DNA of 14,984 nt from an uncultured Vogesella sp. (GTDB lineage Bacteria; Pseudomonadota; Gammaproteobacteria; Burkholderiales; Chromobacteriaceae). Numbering within the stretch: position 1 is the first letter of the stretch; every line of letters starts with the position of its first letter. The stretch is from contig CAMLGD010000068.1 of the NCBI GenBank assembly GCA_946479405.1, forward strand, positions 1-14,984, given 5' to 3'. Under the pieces are notes generated by a model. That model did not search any database. It was not told the origin of the DNA and saw only the letters and a list, made by a program, of their open reading frames with translations. The translations under genes and the position numbers were made by a program. This document shows, one piece after another, positions 1 through 7,555 of this stretch.

Positions 1-155
1 GCGATATCGAAGCCGGTGCGGTGTTCATCAACCGCTACACCAGCTCCGACCTGCGGCTGCCGTTTGGCGGGGTGAAGGCCTCCGGCTATGGCCGCGAGCT
101 GTCGGAGTTCGGGCTGTACGAGTTCGTCAACGTCAAGACCTACTGGCAGAAGTAA
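1..155 (+). CDS. Aldehyde dehydrogenase family protein, C-terminal fragment (succinate-semialdehyde dehydrogenase-like)
   Basis: Reading frame 3 gives about 50 residues ending at a TAA at 153-155; the start lies outside the window. The visible tail contains [20 protein letters not shown] followed by [16 protein letters not shown] and TYW. This matches the C-terminal oligomerisation and substrate-binding end of NAD(P)-dependent aldehyde dehydrogenases, where [15 protein letters not shown] is nearly invariant. Within the superfamily this wording is closest to bacterial succinate-semialdehyde dehydrogenases, which oxidise an aldehyde to its acid in the cytoplasm. The catalytic Cys and Glu are not in the window, so substrate cannot be judged. 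A perfect stem-loop follows five bases after the stop. Confidence 0.85.
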   Translation, partial: DIEAGAVFINRYTSSDLRLPFGGVKASGYGRELSEFGLYEFVNVKTYWQK

Positions 156-160
156 ATCGC

Positions 161-170
161 TGCGGCCAAC
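161..170 (+). repeat. TGCGGCCAAC copy 1 (intergenic)
   Basis: Left arm of the stem-loop after the aldehyde dehydrogenase gene. Confidence 0.8.
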
Positions 171-174
171 GCGA

Positions 175-187
175 AAGGTTGGCCGCA
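175..187 (-). repeat. TGCGGCCAACCTT copy 2 (intergenic, full 13-mer)
   Basis: Right arm of the same stem-loop, in inverted orientation and extended to the full 13-mer. Confidence 0.8.
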
Positions 188-245
188 TGCAACCAAATAC
201 CCACCGTCCGGTCGCAGCCAATCTGCCACTTGCCGCCGGATTGTC

Positions 246-881
246 ATGCTGCCACCGCATCACCCTACCCCACGCACCGCCTGGGTGCGCGTCGCCCTTG
301 CGGCCAACCACCTGCACCACCACACCCTGGGCGAAGCCATCGGCCGCCACCCGCGGCAACAGCTCACCTGGCTGGGACTGCTGGCACTGCCGCTGATCCT
401 GCCGCTGAGCATCCCCGGCATGGCCACCACCGTGGCGGCGTTCTGCGTGCTGGTGGCGGCCAGCATCTTTCTTGGCCGCTGCCTGCCGTTGCCGCGCTGG
501 CTGCAGCAGCGGCGGCTGCCGGGCAAACTCAGCGAACCGCTGGCCAGACAGGTGACACGGCTCACCGCCCGGCTGGCGCGCATCAGCCAGCCTCGGCTGC
601 TGCGGCTGTCCGATGTACGCAGCCGCCGCCTCAACGGCGTGATGCTGGCGCTGGCCGGGCTGGCGATGATGACGCCGGTGCCGATGGTGTCGTTCGACAA
701 TGTGGTGCCGGCGCTGGCTACCGTGCTGCTGGCGTGGGGGCTGCGGGTGCGCGATGGCCGCATGCTGCTGGCCGGCTATGTCACCACCGTGCTGGCGTGG
801 GGCTATGTCGCGCTGCTGTGGTGGCTGGGAGCGGAGTTGCTGCTGTGGCTGCTGGCGCTGCCGCAGCAGCTGGGCTGGTAG
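246..881 (+). CDS. ExoD family (exopolysaccharide synthesis, ExoD) integral membrane protein
   Basis: The 211-residue product starts at ATG 246 and ends at TAG 879-881. It has a histidine-rich N-terminus (NHLHHH, residues 21-26), then a hydrophobic segment with LPLILPLSIPGM (about 48-59), where ExoD proteins carry the conserved L-P-IPG signature. Further membrane segments lie at about 61-77, 130-147 and 152-205. Size and pattern match the ExoD family, named for a Sinorhizobium gene that affects exopolysaccharide production and alkali tolerance. The biochemical role of the family is unknown, so no reaction is assigned. No good Shine-Dalgarno precedes the ATG (GGA at 239-241 is very close), so the exact start is uncertain. 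It is probably co-directional with, but not coupled to, the GST gene 61 bases downstream. Confidence 0.75.
   Translation: MLPPHHPTPRTAWVRVALAANHLHHHTLGEAIGRHPRQQLTWLGLLALPLILPLSIPGMATTVAAFCVLVAASIFLGRCLPLPRWLQQRRLPGKLSEPLARQVTRLTARLARISQPRLLRLSDVRSRRLNGVMLALAGLAMMTPVPMVSFDNVVPALATVLLAWGLRVRDGRMLLAGYVTTVLAWGYVALLWWLGAELLLWLLALPQQLGW
299..308 (+). repeat. TGCGGCCAAC copy 3 (inside the ExoD gene)
   Basis: Read there as codons for Leu(end)-Ala-Ala-Asn. Confidence 0.75.
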
Positions 882-907
882 CCATTCCGGCGCGGGCGGC
901 AGCCGCG

Positions 908-913
908 TATGAT
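908..913 (+). promoter_or_regulatory. Possible -10 element (TATGAT) for the GST gene
   Basis: TATGAT matches the sigma-70 -10 consensus at five of six positions. It lies 30 bases before the GST start codon, in the only non-coding gap ahead of that gene. The corresponding -35 position (885-890, TTCCGG) is poor, so this is a weak prediction. Confidence 0.25.
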
Positions 914-942
914 CGCGCTTTTAGCCTGCCAAGCCCGCCACC

Positions 943-1584
943 ATGAGCAACCTGATCCTGTACGGCAACCGCGATTCCGGCCACAGCTACAAAGTCCGCC
1001 TGGCACTGGTGCTGGGCGATGTATCGCATGAATACCGCCATGTCGATCTGGCCACGCCGCGCGCGGCACGGCCGGACGAGTTCCGTGCCGCCAGCCGCTG
1101 GGACGAGGTGCCGGCACTGGTGGTGGACGGCGTGGCCATGGTGCAGTCCAACGCCATCCTGCAATGGCTGGCGGAAAGCGAAGGCGTGCTGGCCGGCCGC
1201 CCCGGCGACAAACAGGGCATCCGCGAGTGGCTGAGCTGGGAGGCCAACCGCATCGGCCTGTCGCTGCCCAATCTGCGCTTTGCCCGCAAGTTCGAACCGC
1301 AGCCGCCGGAAGTGCTGACCTGGCTGGAAGCGCGCTGCCGCCGCGATCTGGACGTGCTGGACGCCCAGCTGGCACAGCAGGACTACCTGCTGGCCAGCGG
1401 CCTCTCCATCGCCGACCTGTCGGCCAGTGCCTACCTGTGGTGGGCGGCGGATGCCAGTATCGATATCCAAGCTTGGCCGCATGTTGCCGCCTGGCTGGCA
1501 CGCCTTGCCGCACAGCCGGGCTGGGCACATCCGGACAGCCTGCTGGCGCCGGATTTTGCCGAGCCGGAAGACACCGACGCCTGA
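943..1584 (+). CDS. Glutathione S-transferase family protein
   Basis: The 213-residue product has the two-domain layout of cytosolic glutathione S-transferases. The N-terminal thioredoxin-like domain (about 1-80) starts LILYGNRDSGHSYKVRLAL, with candidate catalytic Ser12 or Ser15. It has the cis-proline loop WDEVPAL (Pro57) and the glutathione-contacting QSNAILQWL (68-76, where the family usually has E/Q-S). The helical C-terminal domain carries the fold-stabilising SIADLSASAYLW box from residue 155. The expected activity is glutathione conjugation or reduction of electrophiles or peroxides in the cytoplasm; the substrate cannot be read from sequence. The ATG at 943 is supported by domain length but has only a weak ribosome site. 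The flavoprotein gene begins 24 bases after its stop, so the two are likely co-transcribed. Confidence 0.88.
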   Translation: MSNLILYGNRDSGHSYKVRLALVLGDVSHEYRHVDLATPRAARPDEFRAASRWDEVPALVVDGVAMVQSNAILQWLAESEGVLAGRPGDKQGIREWLSWEANRIGLSLPNLRFARKFEPQPPEVLTWLEARCRRDLDVLDAQLAQQDYLLASGLSIADLSASAYLWWAADASIDIQAWPHVAAWLARLAAQPGWAHPDSLLAPDFAEPEDTDA

Positions 1585-1608
1585 CCCTGTCGTAAAGAAA
1601 GCCTGCCG

Positions 1609-2994
1609 ATGACCGATCTCCTCTCCCGCCTGGCTGCCATCGTTGGTGCGGCCAACCTGCTCACCACCGAGCATGATGTCGCCCCCTTCGTCAGCGACTA
1701 CCGTGGCCGCTACCACGGCCGGCCGCTGGCGGTGGCGCTGCCGGCCAGCAGCGCAGAGGTGGCGGCGCTGGTGCAGCTGTGTGCGGCGGAGCGTATCGCC
1801 ATCGTGCCGCAGGGCGGCAACACCTCCACCTGCGGCGCCGCCACCCCGGACGGCAGCGGCCGCCAGCTGGTGATCGCCATGCGGCGGCTGAACCGCGTGC
1901 GCGACGTGGATGTCGCCGGCCGCGCCATTACCGTGGAAGCCGGCGTCACCCTGGCCGCGGTGCAGCAGGCGGCGGCGGCGGCCGGCTGCCTGTTCCCGCT
2001 GTCGCTGGCGTCGGAAGGCAGCTGCCAGATCGGCGGCAACCTGGCCACCAATGCCGGCGGGCTGGCAGTGCTGCGCTACGGCACCATGCGCGAGCTGGCG
2101 CTGGGACTGGAGGTAGTACTGCCGGACGGCACGCTGCTGGATGCGCTGTCCAGCCTGCGCAAGGACACCAGCGGCCTGGATGTAAAGCAGCTGTTCATCG
2201 GCGCCGAAGGCCAGCTGGGCTTGATCACCGCCGCCACGCTCAAGCTCTACCCGCTGCCGACCGCACGCGCCACCGCCATGCTGGCGGTAGACAGCGCCGA
2301 GGCGGCGATTGCCACCCTCACCGCGCTGCAGGACGCCTTTGGCGACCGCCTCACTACCTTTGAAATGATGTCGGAAGCCTGCCAGCGGCTGCTGCACAAA
2401 TACCAGCCGGGCAAGGTGCCGTTCTTCGCGCCATGGGCGCTGCTGGTGGAGCTGTCGGACAGCGGCGCGCCGGCCACGCTACAGGCGGCGTTCGAAGACT
2501 GGCTGGCGCATGCGGCCAACGTTGGCGACGGCGTGCTGGCGCACAGCGAGGCGGAGCGGCAGCGGCTGTGGCAGCTACGCGAGGATATGTCGGAAACGCA
2601 GAAGCGTGACGGCGCCAGCATCAAGCACGATATCGGCGTGCCCAGCTCGGCGATACCCGCCTTTCTGGCCGCTTGCGACGCAGCGCTGCAGGCGGCGTTT
2701 CCCGGCGTGCGCATCATCGCCTTCGGCCATGCCGGCGACGGCAACCTGCACTACAACATCAGCTACACCCGGCCGGGCAATGTCCAGCTGTTCGACGACG
2801 AGGAGGCAGTGAATGCCATCGTGTACGAACAGGTGTACCGCCACCGCGGCACCCTGGCCGCCGAGCACGGCGTCGGCCAGCTCAAGGGCCACTGGCTGGC
2901 ACAGTACAAGGACCCGGCGGCACTTGCACTGATGCGCACGCTCAAGCGCGCCATCGACCCACAAGGCATCATGAATCCGGGCAAGTGGCTGTAA
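1609..2994 (+). CDS. FAD-binding oxidoreductase, D-2-hydroxyglutarate/D-lactate dehydrogenase (GlcD/D2HGDH) family
   Basis: The 461-residue product has the full GlcD-type architecture. A PCMH FAD-binding domain (about 35-215) includes DYRGRYHG, PQGGNTSTCGAA (67-78) and IGGNLATNAGG (141-151), the pyrophosphate-binding loops of the vanillyl-alcohol oxidase fold. A FAD-linked oxidase C-terminal domain follows, with HAGDGNLHYNI (His374) and EHGVGQLKG (Glu419, His420), the metal and substrate site of D-2-hydroxyacid dehydrogenases, and a closing IMNPGKWL. It should oxidise a D-2-hydroxyacid to the 2-oxoacid, passing electrons from FAD to an acceptor such as the electron transfer flavoprotein or quinone. 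The N-terminal wording favours 2-hydroxyglutarate over lactate or glycolate, but that is inferred. It is 24 bases downstream of the GST gene and probably shares its transcript. Confidence 0.85.
   Translation: MTDLLSRLAAIVGAANLLTTEHDVAPFVSDYRGRYHGRPLAVALPASSAEVAALVQLCAAERIAIVPQGGNTSTCGAATPDGSGRQLVIAMRRLNRVRDVDVAGRAITVEAGVTLAAVQQAAAAAGCLFPLSLASEGSCQIGGNLATNAGGLAVLRYGTMRELALGLEVVLPDGTLLDALSSLRKDTSGLDVKQLFIGAEGQLGLITAATLKLYPLPTARATAMLAVDSAEAAIATLTALQDAFGDRLTTFEMMSEACQRLLHKYQPGKVPFFAPWALLVELSDSGAPATLQAAFEDWLAHAANVGDGVLAHSEAERQRLWQLREDMSETQKRDGASIKHDIGVPSSAIPAFLAACDAALQAAFPGVRIIAFGHAGDGNLHYNISYTRPGNVQLFDDEEAVNAIVYEQVYRHRGTLAAEHGVGQLKGHWLAQYKDPAALALMRTLKRAIDPQGIMNPGKWL
1647..1658 (+). repeat. TGCGGCCAACCT copy 4 (inside the D2HGDH-like gene)
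   Basis: Twelve of the 13 consensus bases match; read there as Ala-Ala-Asn-Leu. Confidence 0.75.
2511..2520 (+). repeat. TGCGGCCAAC copy 5 (inside the D2HGDH-like gene)
   Basis: Read as Ala-Ala-Asn. The bases that follow (GTTGGC) make a local GCCAACGTTGGC palindrome. Confidence 0.75.
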
Positions 2995-3117
2995 GCAGCG
3001 CAGCGTAGAGCCCCGTCACACCGACACCACCGCCGGCTGGCCGATGCAGCGCGGCTGCCCGTCGTGCCAGGGTCGAGCGCCGGCATGCTGGCCGCGGTGA
3101 TGACATCTACACTGTAA

Positions 3118-3133
3118 TGACATTGTTTTGTCA
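3118..3133. promoter_or_regulatory. Inverted repeat TGACA-N6-TGTCA upstream of the sensor kinase
   Basis: The arms TGACA (3118-3122) and TGTCA (3129-3133) flank TTGTTT in the 190-base gap before the kinase gene. The spacer TTGTTT is also a possible -35 element, 16 bases ahead of TACGCT (3145-3150), so a regulator bound here would cover the promoter. The arms are short and chance cannot be excluded. Confidence 0.3.
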
Positions 3134-3150
3134 GACTTTGCGGCTACGCT
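3123..3150 (+). promoter_or_regulatory. Candidate sigma-70 promoter for the kinase/cyclic-di-GMP operon
   Basis: TTGTTT (3123-3128) and TACGCT (3145-3150) are separated by 16 bases and lie 35 bases upstream of the start codon at 3185. TTGTCA (3128-3133) is a better -35 but lacks a -10 at the right distance. This is the only AT-richer stretch in the gap. The rest of 2995-3184 shows no gene or clear terminator. Confidence 0.3.
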
Positions 3151-3184
3151 GAAGCTATAGCCAACCGCCCGGGTCCGAGCTGCC

Positions 3185-4993
3185 ATGACAACGCCCCCCG
3201 CCAGCGACCCGTTGCTGCTGGCCCTGCTGGAAACCGCCCCCATCGGTATTGCGATACTGGATGACGCGCTGCGTTACCTGCATATCAACCAGCTGCTGGC
3301 CGATTCCAACGGTCACAGCATTGCCAGCCACATCGGCCGTACCCCGCACGACGTGCTGCCGGACGTGGGCGAGCAGCTGGAAGCCATCATGCGCGACGTG
3401 ATGGCCAGCGGCCAGGCCCGCCGCAACTTCGAGGCATGCGCCGAGGTGCCACCTGGTTCCGGCCACTACCGGCTGTGGAATGCCAGCTACCACCCCTATC
3501 TGCAGGCTGGCGCGGTGACCGGCATCATCGCCATGGTGGAAGACGTGACCCACGCCCGCGACACCGCGCGCCGGCTGCGCAACAGCGAACAACATATCCG
3601 CCGCGTGCTGGACAGCCTGTTCACCTTTGTCGGCGTAATCGCCCCGGACGGCACGCTGCAGGAAGTCAACCGCGCGCCGCTGGAAGCCGCCGGCATCACC
3701 CTGGACAGCGTGCGCGGGCTGAAGCTGTGGGATACCTTCTGGTGGAATTTCAGCGCCGAAATGCAGCAGCTGGCGCACCAGCTGGTGCAGCAGGCCGCCG
3801 GCGGCGACACCGTGCGCCGCGACATCACCGTGCGCATGCAGGACGACAGCCGCATGACGCTGGATTTCATGCTGGCGCCACTGCGCGACGACAATGGCGA
3901 CATCACCCACCTGGTGGGCTCGGCCAACGACATCAGCGGCCGCACCCGCAGCGAACAGGCGCTACGACAGAGCGAGACCCACTTCCGCCAGGTAGTGGAA
4001 GCCACGCCGGATGCGCTGATGATGGTGGACAGCCAGGGCGTGATCCGGCTGGTGAACGGCCGCATGGAAGAGCTGTTCGGCTACACGCGCGAGGAGCTGA
4101 TCGGCCACGGTTTCGACCGCCTGCTGCCGGACAGCGTACGCAGCCAGCACCAGGGGCTGGTCCAGCACTTCTTCGCCAATCCCTCTACCCGCGACATGGC
4201 CAACCGCAAACCGCTGTTTGCCGTGCGCCGCGACGGCTCCACTTTCCCGTGCGAAATCGGCCTCAACCCGCTGGAAATCGATGGCCAGCTGCTGACGCTG
4301 GCGTCTATCACCAACGTCACCGCGCGCTACCAGGCGCAGCAGGCGATGGAAAAAGCACTGGCAGAAAAAACCGTACTGCTGGGCGAAGTGCACCACCGGG
4401 TGAAAAACAACCTGCAGGTGATCTCCAGCATGCTCAACCTGCAGGCGCGCAATGCCGCCGCGCCGGTGCGGGTGGCACTGGTGGAAAGCCAGAACCACGT
4501 CAAGTCGATGGCGCTGATCCACCAGCTGCTGTACGAACGCAGCGACTTTTCGCGCGTGCCGCTGACCACCTATCTGGAACGGCTGCTGATGCTGCTGCAG
4601 CACTCGCTGGCCGACAGCCAGCGCAAGGTGACGGTGCAGTTCGCCCCGCCGCCGCAAGAGGTATTTCTGGAGCTGCAGCAGAGCATCCCGCTGGGGCTGC
4701 TGGTCAACGAGATCATCACCAACGCCTTCAAGCACGCCTTCACCGAGCGCGGCCACGGCACGCTGCACCTGCAGCTGCTGCCGGGCGAGCCGGACAACCG
4801 CCTCACCATCCGCGATGACGGCAGCGGGCTGCCGCCGGATGTGGTGCTGGGCGAAAGCCGCACCCTGGGCTTCCAGCTGCTGCCGATGCTGGCCGACCAG
4901 CTGCAAGGCCGGCTGGAAGTACACAGCCAGCCGCAGCAGGGCACTCACTTTGAGCTGTACTTTCCATCCCTGGTGGCGGGAGAAACGCCATGA
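3185..4993 (+). CDS. PAS-PAS-PAS sensor histidine kinase, HisKA_2 family
   Basis: The 602-residue product lacks membrane segments, so it is a soluble sensor. Three PAS domains are visible: about 10-125, 135-255 (FTFVGVIAPDGTLQEVN) and 266-385 (HFRQVVEATPDALMMVD, GYTREELIG, ending ITNVTARY). A short helical linker leads to the HisKA_2 dimerisation box EVHHRVKNNLQVISSMLNLQ, where His404 (or His403) is the phosphoacceptor. The ATPase domain has the N box NEIITNAFKH (Asn508, Asn513), the G1 box DDGSGLP (544-550) and a TLGFQLL G2 region, so the catalytic site looks complete. The ligand of the PAS domains cannot be read. The stop overlaps the next ATG (ATGA, 4990-4993), which couples translation to the REC-GGDEF-EAL gene and marks that protein as its probable partner. 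No obvious Shine-Dalgarno precedes ATG 3185. Confidence 0.9.
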   Translation: MTTPPASDPLLLALLETAPIGIAILDDALRYLHINQLLADSNGHSIASHIGRTPHDVLPDVGEQLEAIMRDVMASGQARRNFEACAEVPPGSGHYRLWNASYHPYLQAGAVTGIIAMVEDVTHARDTARRLRNSEQHIRRVLDSLFTFVGVIAPDGTLQEVNRAPLEAAGITLDSVRGLKLWDTFWWNFSAEMQQLAHQLVQQAAGGDTVRRDITVRMQDDSRMTLDFMLAPLRDDNGDITHLVGSANDISGRTRSEQALRQSETHFRQVVEATPDALMMVDSQGVIRLVNGRMEELFGYTREELIGHGFDRLLPDSVRSQHQGLVQHFFANPSTRDMANRKPLFAVRRDGSTFPCEIGLNPLEIDGQLLTLASITNVTARYQAQQAMEKALAEKTVLLGEVHHRVKNNLQVISSMLNLQARNAAAPVRVALVESQNHVKSMALIHQLLYERSDFSRVPLTTYLERLLMLLQHSLADSQRKVTVQFAPPPQEVFLELQQSIPLGLLVNEIITNAFKHAFTERGHGTLHLQLLPGEPDNRLTIRDDGSGLPPDVVLGESRTLGFQLLPMLADQLQGRLEVHSQPQQGTHFELYFPSLVAGETP

Positions 4994-7413
4994 GCCATCG
5001 CATCCAGATCGTCGAAGACGAGCGCATCGTGGCGCTGGACCTGAAGGAATGCATCCGCAGCCTGGGCTTCGAGGTGATAGACATCAGCTCGTCCGGCGAA
5101 AAAGCCATCGCCCGCGCCCGCGAGCTGCAGCCGGACCTGACGCTGATGGACATCCATCTGGACGGCCCGATGAGCGGCACCGAGGCCGCCGCCGTGCTGC
5201 GGCAGGAGCTGGACATCCCGGTGGTGTTCCTCACCGCCTATGCAGAGGAAAACACCCTGAAGGCGGCGGAGCAAAGCGCACCCTATGGTTATCTGCTCAA
5301 GCCGTTCGAGCTGCGCGAACTCAACGCCACGCTGCGCATGGCGTTCTCCTGCCGCGCCGCCGAATCGGAAACGCGCGACCAGCACCGGCGGCTGGAAATG
5401 GCCATCGAAACGGCCAAGCTGGGCATCTGGGAGTGGGATACCCAGCAATCCACCTTCTTCAGCCAGGGCCACATCCAGCAGCTCACCGGCATCCGCCCCG
5501 GCACGCTGCGCGACAATGCGCCGTCGTTCATGCGCCTGCTGGCCAAGACCGACCGCGACAAACTGCTGACCATGCTGCAACAGCGTGGCCAGGCAGAGAT
5601 TATCGCCAGCCTGCAGCGCCCGGATGGCGAAGCGGCATGGGTGGAGCTGAACGCACGTGAATTCCACGGCCAGGCTAGCGGCCACACCAAGCTGGTGGGC
5701 GTACTGCGCGATGTCACCGAGCGGGTGCAGATGGAGGAAAAACTGCGTCAGGCCAGCGCGGTGTTCCACACCACCGCCGAGGGCATCGCCATCGTCTCGC
5801 CGCAGCGCCAGATCCAGATCGCCAACCCGGCGTTCCTGCGCATGACCGGCTACAGCCTGAGCGAATTGCTGCAGCAGAATATCGACCAGCTGCTGCACGA
5901 GCGGCAGCACAGCCTGGAGTTCTACCAGCAGCTGGGGCAGCAGCAGCACGGGCTGTGGAACGGAGAGATCCTGTGCCGGCGCAATGGCGGCGAGCTGTTC
6001 CCGGTGTGGGAGCATATCTGCGCGGTACACGACGACAGCGGCCAACTATCGCACTTCATCATTGCCTGCTCGGACATCTCCGGCATCCACAATGCGCAGC
6101 GCGAGCTCAACCACATGGCGTTCCACGATGCGCTGACCGGGCTGGGAAACCGCCACCTGCTGCAGGACCAGCTGGAAATCGAGCTGGACCGTGCGCTGTG
6201 CCACCAGCAGACGCTGGGCCTGGTGTTCATCGATCTGGATGGTTTCAAGCTGGTGAACGACAGCCTCGGGCACGCCGCCGGTGACCGCCTGCTGCAGATC
6301 GTGGCGGCGCGCATCAAGGAGACCATCCGCCGCGGCGACATCGCCACCCGTTTTGGCGGCGACGAATTCTTCATCGTCTGCCCCGGCAGCGGTGAAGAAG
6401 AATGCACCACGCTGGCCAGCCGCCTGATTGCCAAGCTGGAAACCCCGATCCTGCTCAGCGACGAGCCGGTGGTGATCAGCTGCAGCATCGGTATCGCGCT
6501 GTTTCCGCAGCACGGGCTGGAAATCGACAAGCTGCTGCGCGCCGCGGACAGTGCCATGTACGAAGCCAAGATCCAGGGCAAACGCCGCTTCTGCCTGTTC
6601 AACGACGGCATGGCCGACAAGGTGCGGCTGCGGATGCAGACCGAGCAGCGACTGCGCCAGGCCATGAGCCGGCAGGCATTCGAGCTGCATTACCAGCCGC
6701 TGATCGCGCTGGGCGAGGCGCAGCTGATGGGGTTCGAGGCGCTGATCCGCTGGCGCGAGCCGGACCGGCTGATCATGCCGGACAGCTTCATCACCATTGC
6801 CGAGGAATGCGGGCTGATCCACGACATTGGCGAATGGGTGCTGCGCAGCGCCTGCGAGCAGGCACGGCAATGGCAGGACAGCTACCCGTTGCCGCTGCGG
6901 GTGGCGGTCAACGTGTCGGCACGGCAATTTGCCGCGCCGGACTTCGTACGCAAGGTGGGATTGATCCTGCTGGAAACCGGGCTGTACCCGCACCTGCTGG
7001 AACTGGAAGTCACCGAGAGCACGCTGCAGATCATGGAAGACAGCCAGCGGGTGCTAGGCGAACTGAAGTCGCTGGGCGTCAGCATCTCCATCGATGACTT
7101 CGGCACCGGCTATTCGTCGATGGCGCTGCTCAAGCACCTGACCATCGACCGGCTGAAGATAGACCGTTCTTTCGTGAAGGACACTCCGGAGGCGGTGCGC
7201 GATTGCGCCATCTGCCGCGCCATCGTCACGCTGGCGCACAGCCTGATGCTGAGCATTACTGCAGAAGGGGTGGAAACGGCGGAACAGGCAGAATTCCTGG
7301 CCAAGATCGGTTGCGATACGGCGCAGGGTTATCTGTTTGCCAAACCGCTGCCGCTGGATGCGCTGGCCGGCTACCTGGCGCAGTGGCAGGCGCGGCTGGG
7401 GGACGGCGGCTGA
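4990..7413 (+). CDS. Response regulator with REC-PAS-PAS-GGDEF-EAL architecture (cyclic-di-GMP turnover)
   Basis: The 807-residue product begins with a CheY-like receiver (1-118) carrying acidic-pocket Asp10/Glu11, phosphoacceptor Asp54 (LTLMD), Thr82 and Lys104. Two PAS domains follow (about 135-244 and 252-372). The GGDEF domain has an intact GGDEF at 456-460 and an upstream RRGD at 447-450, five residues before it, which is the product-inhibition I-site. The EAL domain has EAL at 583-585, Asn641, Glu673, DDFGTGYSS (Asp702, Asp703), Lys723 and AEGVE (Glu759, Glu762), so the phosphodiesterase residues are also complete. The protein could therefore both make cyclic-di-GMP from GTP and hydrolyse it to pGpG. 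Phosphorylation by the coupled kinase and PAS inputs probably set the balance. Targets would be biofilm, motility or polysaccharide; the window does not show which. Confidence 0.93.
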   Translation: MSHRIQIVEDERIVALDLKECIRSLGFEVIDISSSGEKAIARARELQPDLTLMDIHLDGPMSGTEAAAVLRQELDIPVVFLTAYAEENTLKAAEQSAPYGYLLKPFELRELNATLRMAFSCRAAESETRDQHRRLEMAIETAKLGIWEWDTQQSTFFSQGHIQQLTGIRPGTLRDNAPSFMRLLAKTDRDKLLTMLQQRGQAEIIASLQRPDGEAAWVELNAREFHGQASGHTKLVGVLRDVTERVQMEEKLRQASAVFHTTAEGIAIVSPQRQIQIANPAFLRMTGYSLSELLQQNIDQLLHERQHSLEFYQQLGQQQHGLWNGEILCRRNGGELFPVWEHICAVHDDSGQLSHFIIACSDISGIHNAQRELNHMAFHDALTGLGNRHLLQDQLEIELDRALCHQQTLGLVFIDLDGFKLVNDSLGHAAGDRLLQIVAARIKETIRRGDIATRFGGDEFFIVCPGSGEEECTTLASRLIAKLETPILLSDEPVVISCSIGIALFPQHGLEIDKLLRAADSAMYEAKIQGKRRFCLFNDGMADKVRLRMQTEQRLRQAMSRQAFELHYQPLIALGEAQLMGFEALIRWREPDRLIMPDSFITIAEECGLIHDIGEWVLRSACEQARQWQDSYPLPLRVAVNVSARQFAAPDFVRKVGLILLETGLYPHLLELEVTESTLQIMEDSQRVLGELKSLGVSISIDDFGTGYSSMALLKHLTIDRLKIDRSFVKDTPEAVRDCAICRAIVTLAHSLMLSITAEGVETAEQAEFLAKIGCDTAQGYLFAKPLPLDALAGYLAQWQARLGDGG

Positions 7414-7429
7414 TGCCCGGCGCGCGGGC

Positions 7430-7460
7430 AAAAAAAATCCCCTGTGGGTTTCCGCAGGGG
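7430..7460 (-). terminator. Strong Rho-independent terminator on the - strand
   Basis: Read on the - strand, CCCCTGCG, loop GAAACC and CACAGGGG form an 8-bp stem (one G-U pair), followed by ATTTTTTTT. On the + strand the stem is 7439-7446/7453-7460 and the A-run is 7430-7437. The T-run exists only for - strand transcription. It therefore does not end the EAL gene transcript. It closes either a small RNA or a long regA 3' untranslated region. Confidence 0.8.
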
Positions 7461-7549
7461 CCAACACGAGGAAGAAACATCTCGCCGGCGAGGGGCCGGA
7501 TCGATGCTTCGAGGGGCTAACACCACAAAAACCTTTCGGCTTGAGTGCG
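7430..7549 (-). ncRNA. Candidate small RNA of about 120 nt, class unknown
   Basis: No credible reading frame lies between the EAL stop (7413) and the regA stop (7634), yet the - strand has a complete transcription unit here. A sigma-70-like promoter at 7556-7584 is followed by about 120 bases and the strong terminator at 7430-7460. The predicted RNA opens with a GNRA hairpin (AAGCC-GAAA-GGTTT, around 7527-7540). It also holds the 12-base palindrome CTCGCCGGCGAG (7481-7492) and repeated C-rich words (GCCCCTCG, GGCCCCTCG, GGCCCCTG). Such CCUC-type single-stranded stretches are often used by base-pairing sRNAs to cover Shine-Dalgarno sites; that role here is inference. I do not recognise it as a known RNA family. 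The alternative is a processed 3' end of the regBA transcript. Confidence 0.5.
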
Positions 7550-7555
7550 CTGCAC

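Larger units (their letters stand above)
161..187 (+). terminator. Perfect 10-bp stem-loop after the aldehyde dehydrogenase, built from two copies of the repeated 10-mer
   Basis: TGCGGCCAAC (161-170), a 7-nt loop GCGAAAG and GTTGGCCGCA (178-187) form a perfect 10-bp hairpin five bases after the upstream stop codon. There is no T-run after it, so it is not a canonical intrinsic terminator. It may weaken or end transcription, or protect the 3' end of the message. Both arms are copies of the 10-mer that is over-represented across the window. An inverted pair just after a gene is how DNA-uptake sequences are often placed in Neisseria and Haemophilus. Confidence 0.55.

Noticed and set aside
781..2397. 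A 538-residue - strand frame opposite the GST and D2HGDH-like genes.
   Set aside because: Its composition (Gln, Gly, Arg, Ala) is typical of antisense shadows in GC-rich DNA, and the + strand genes have clear domain motifs.
7415..7429. GCCCG-N5-CGGGC hairpin right after the EAL gene as its terminator.
   Set aside because: It is followed on the + strand by A-residues, not T-residues, so it does not make an intrinsic terminator for that gene.
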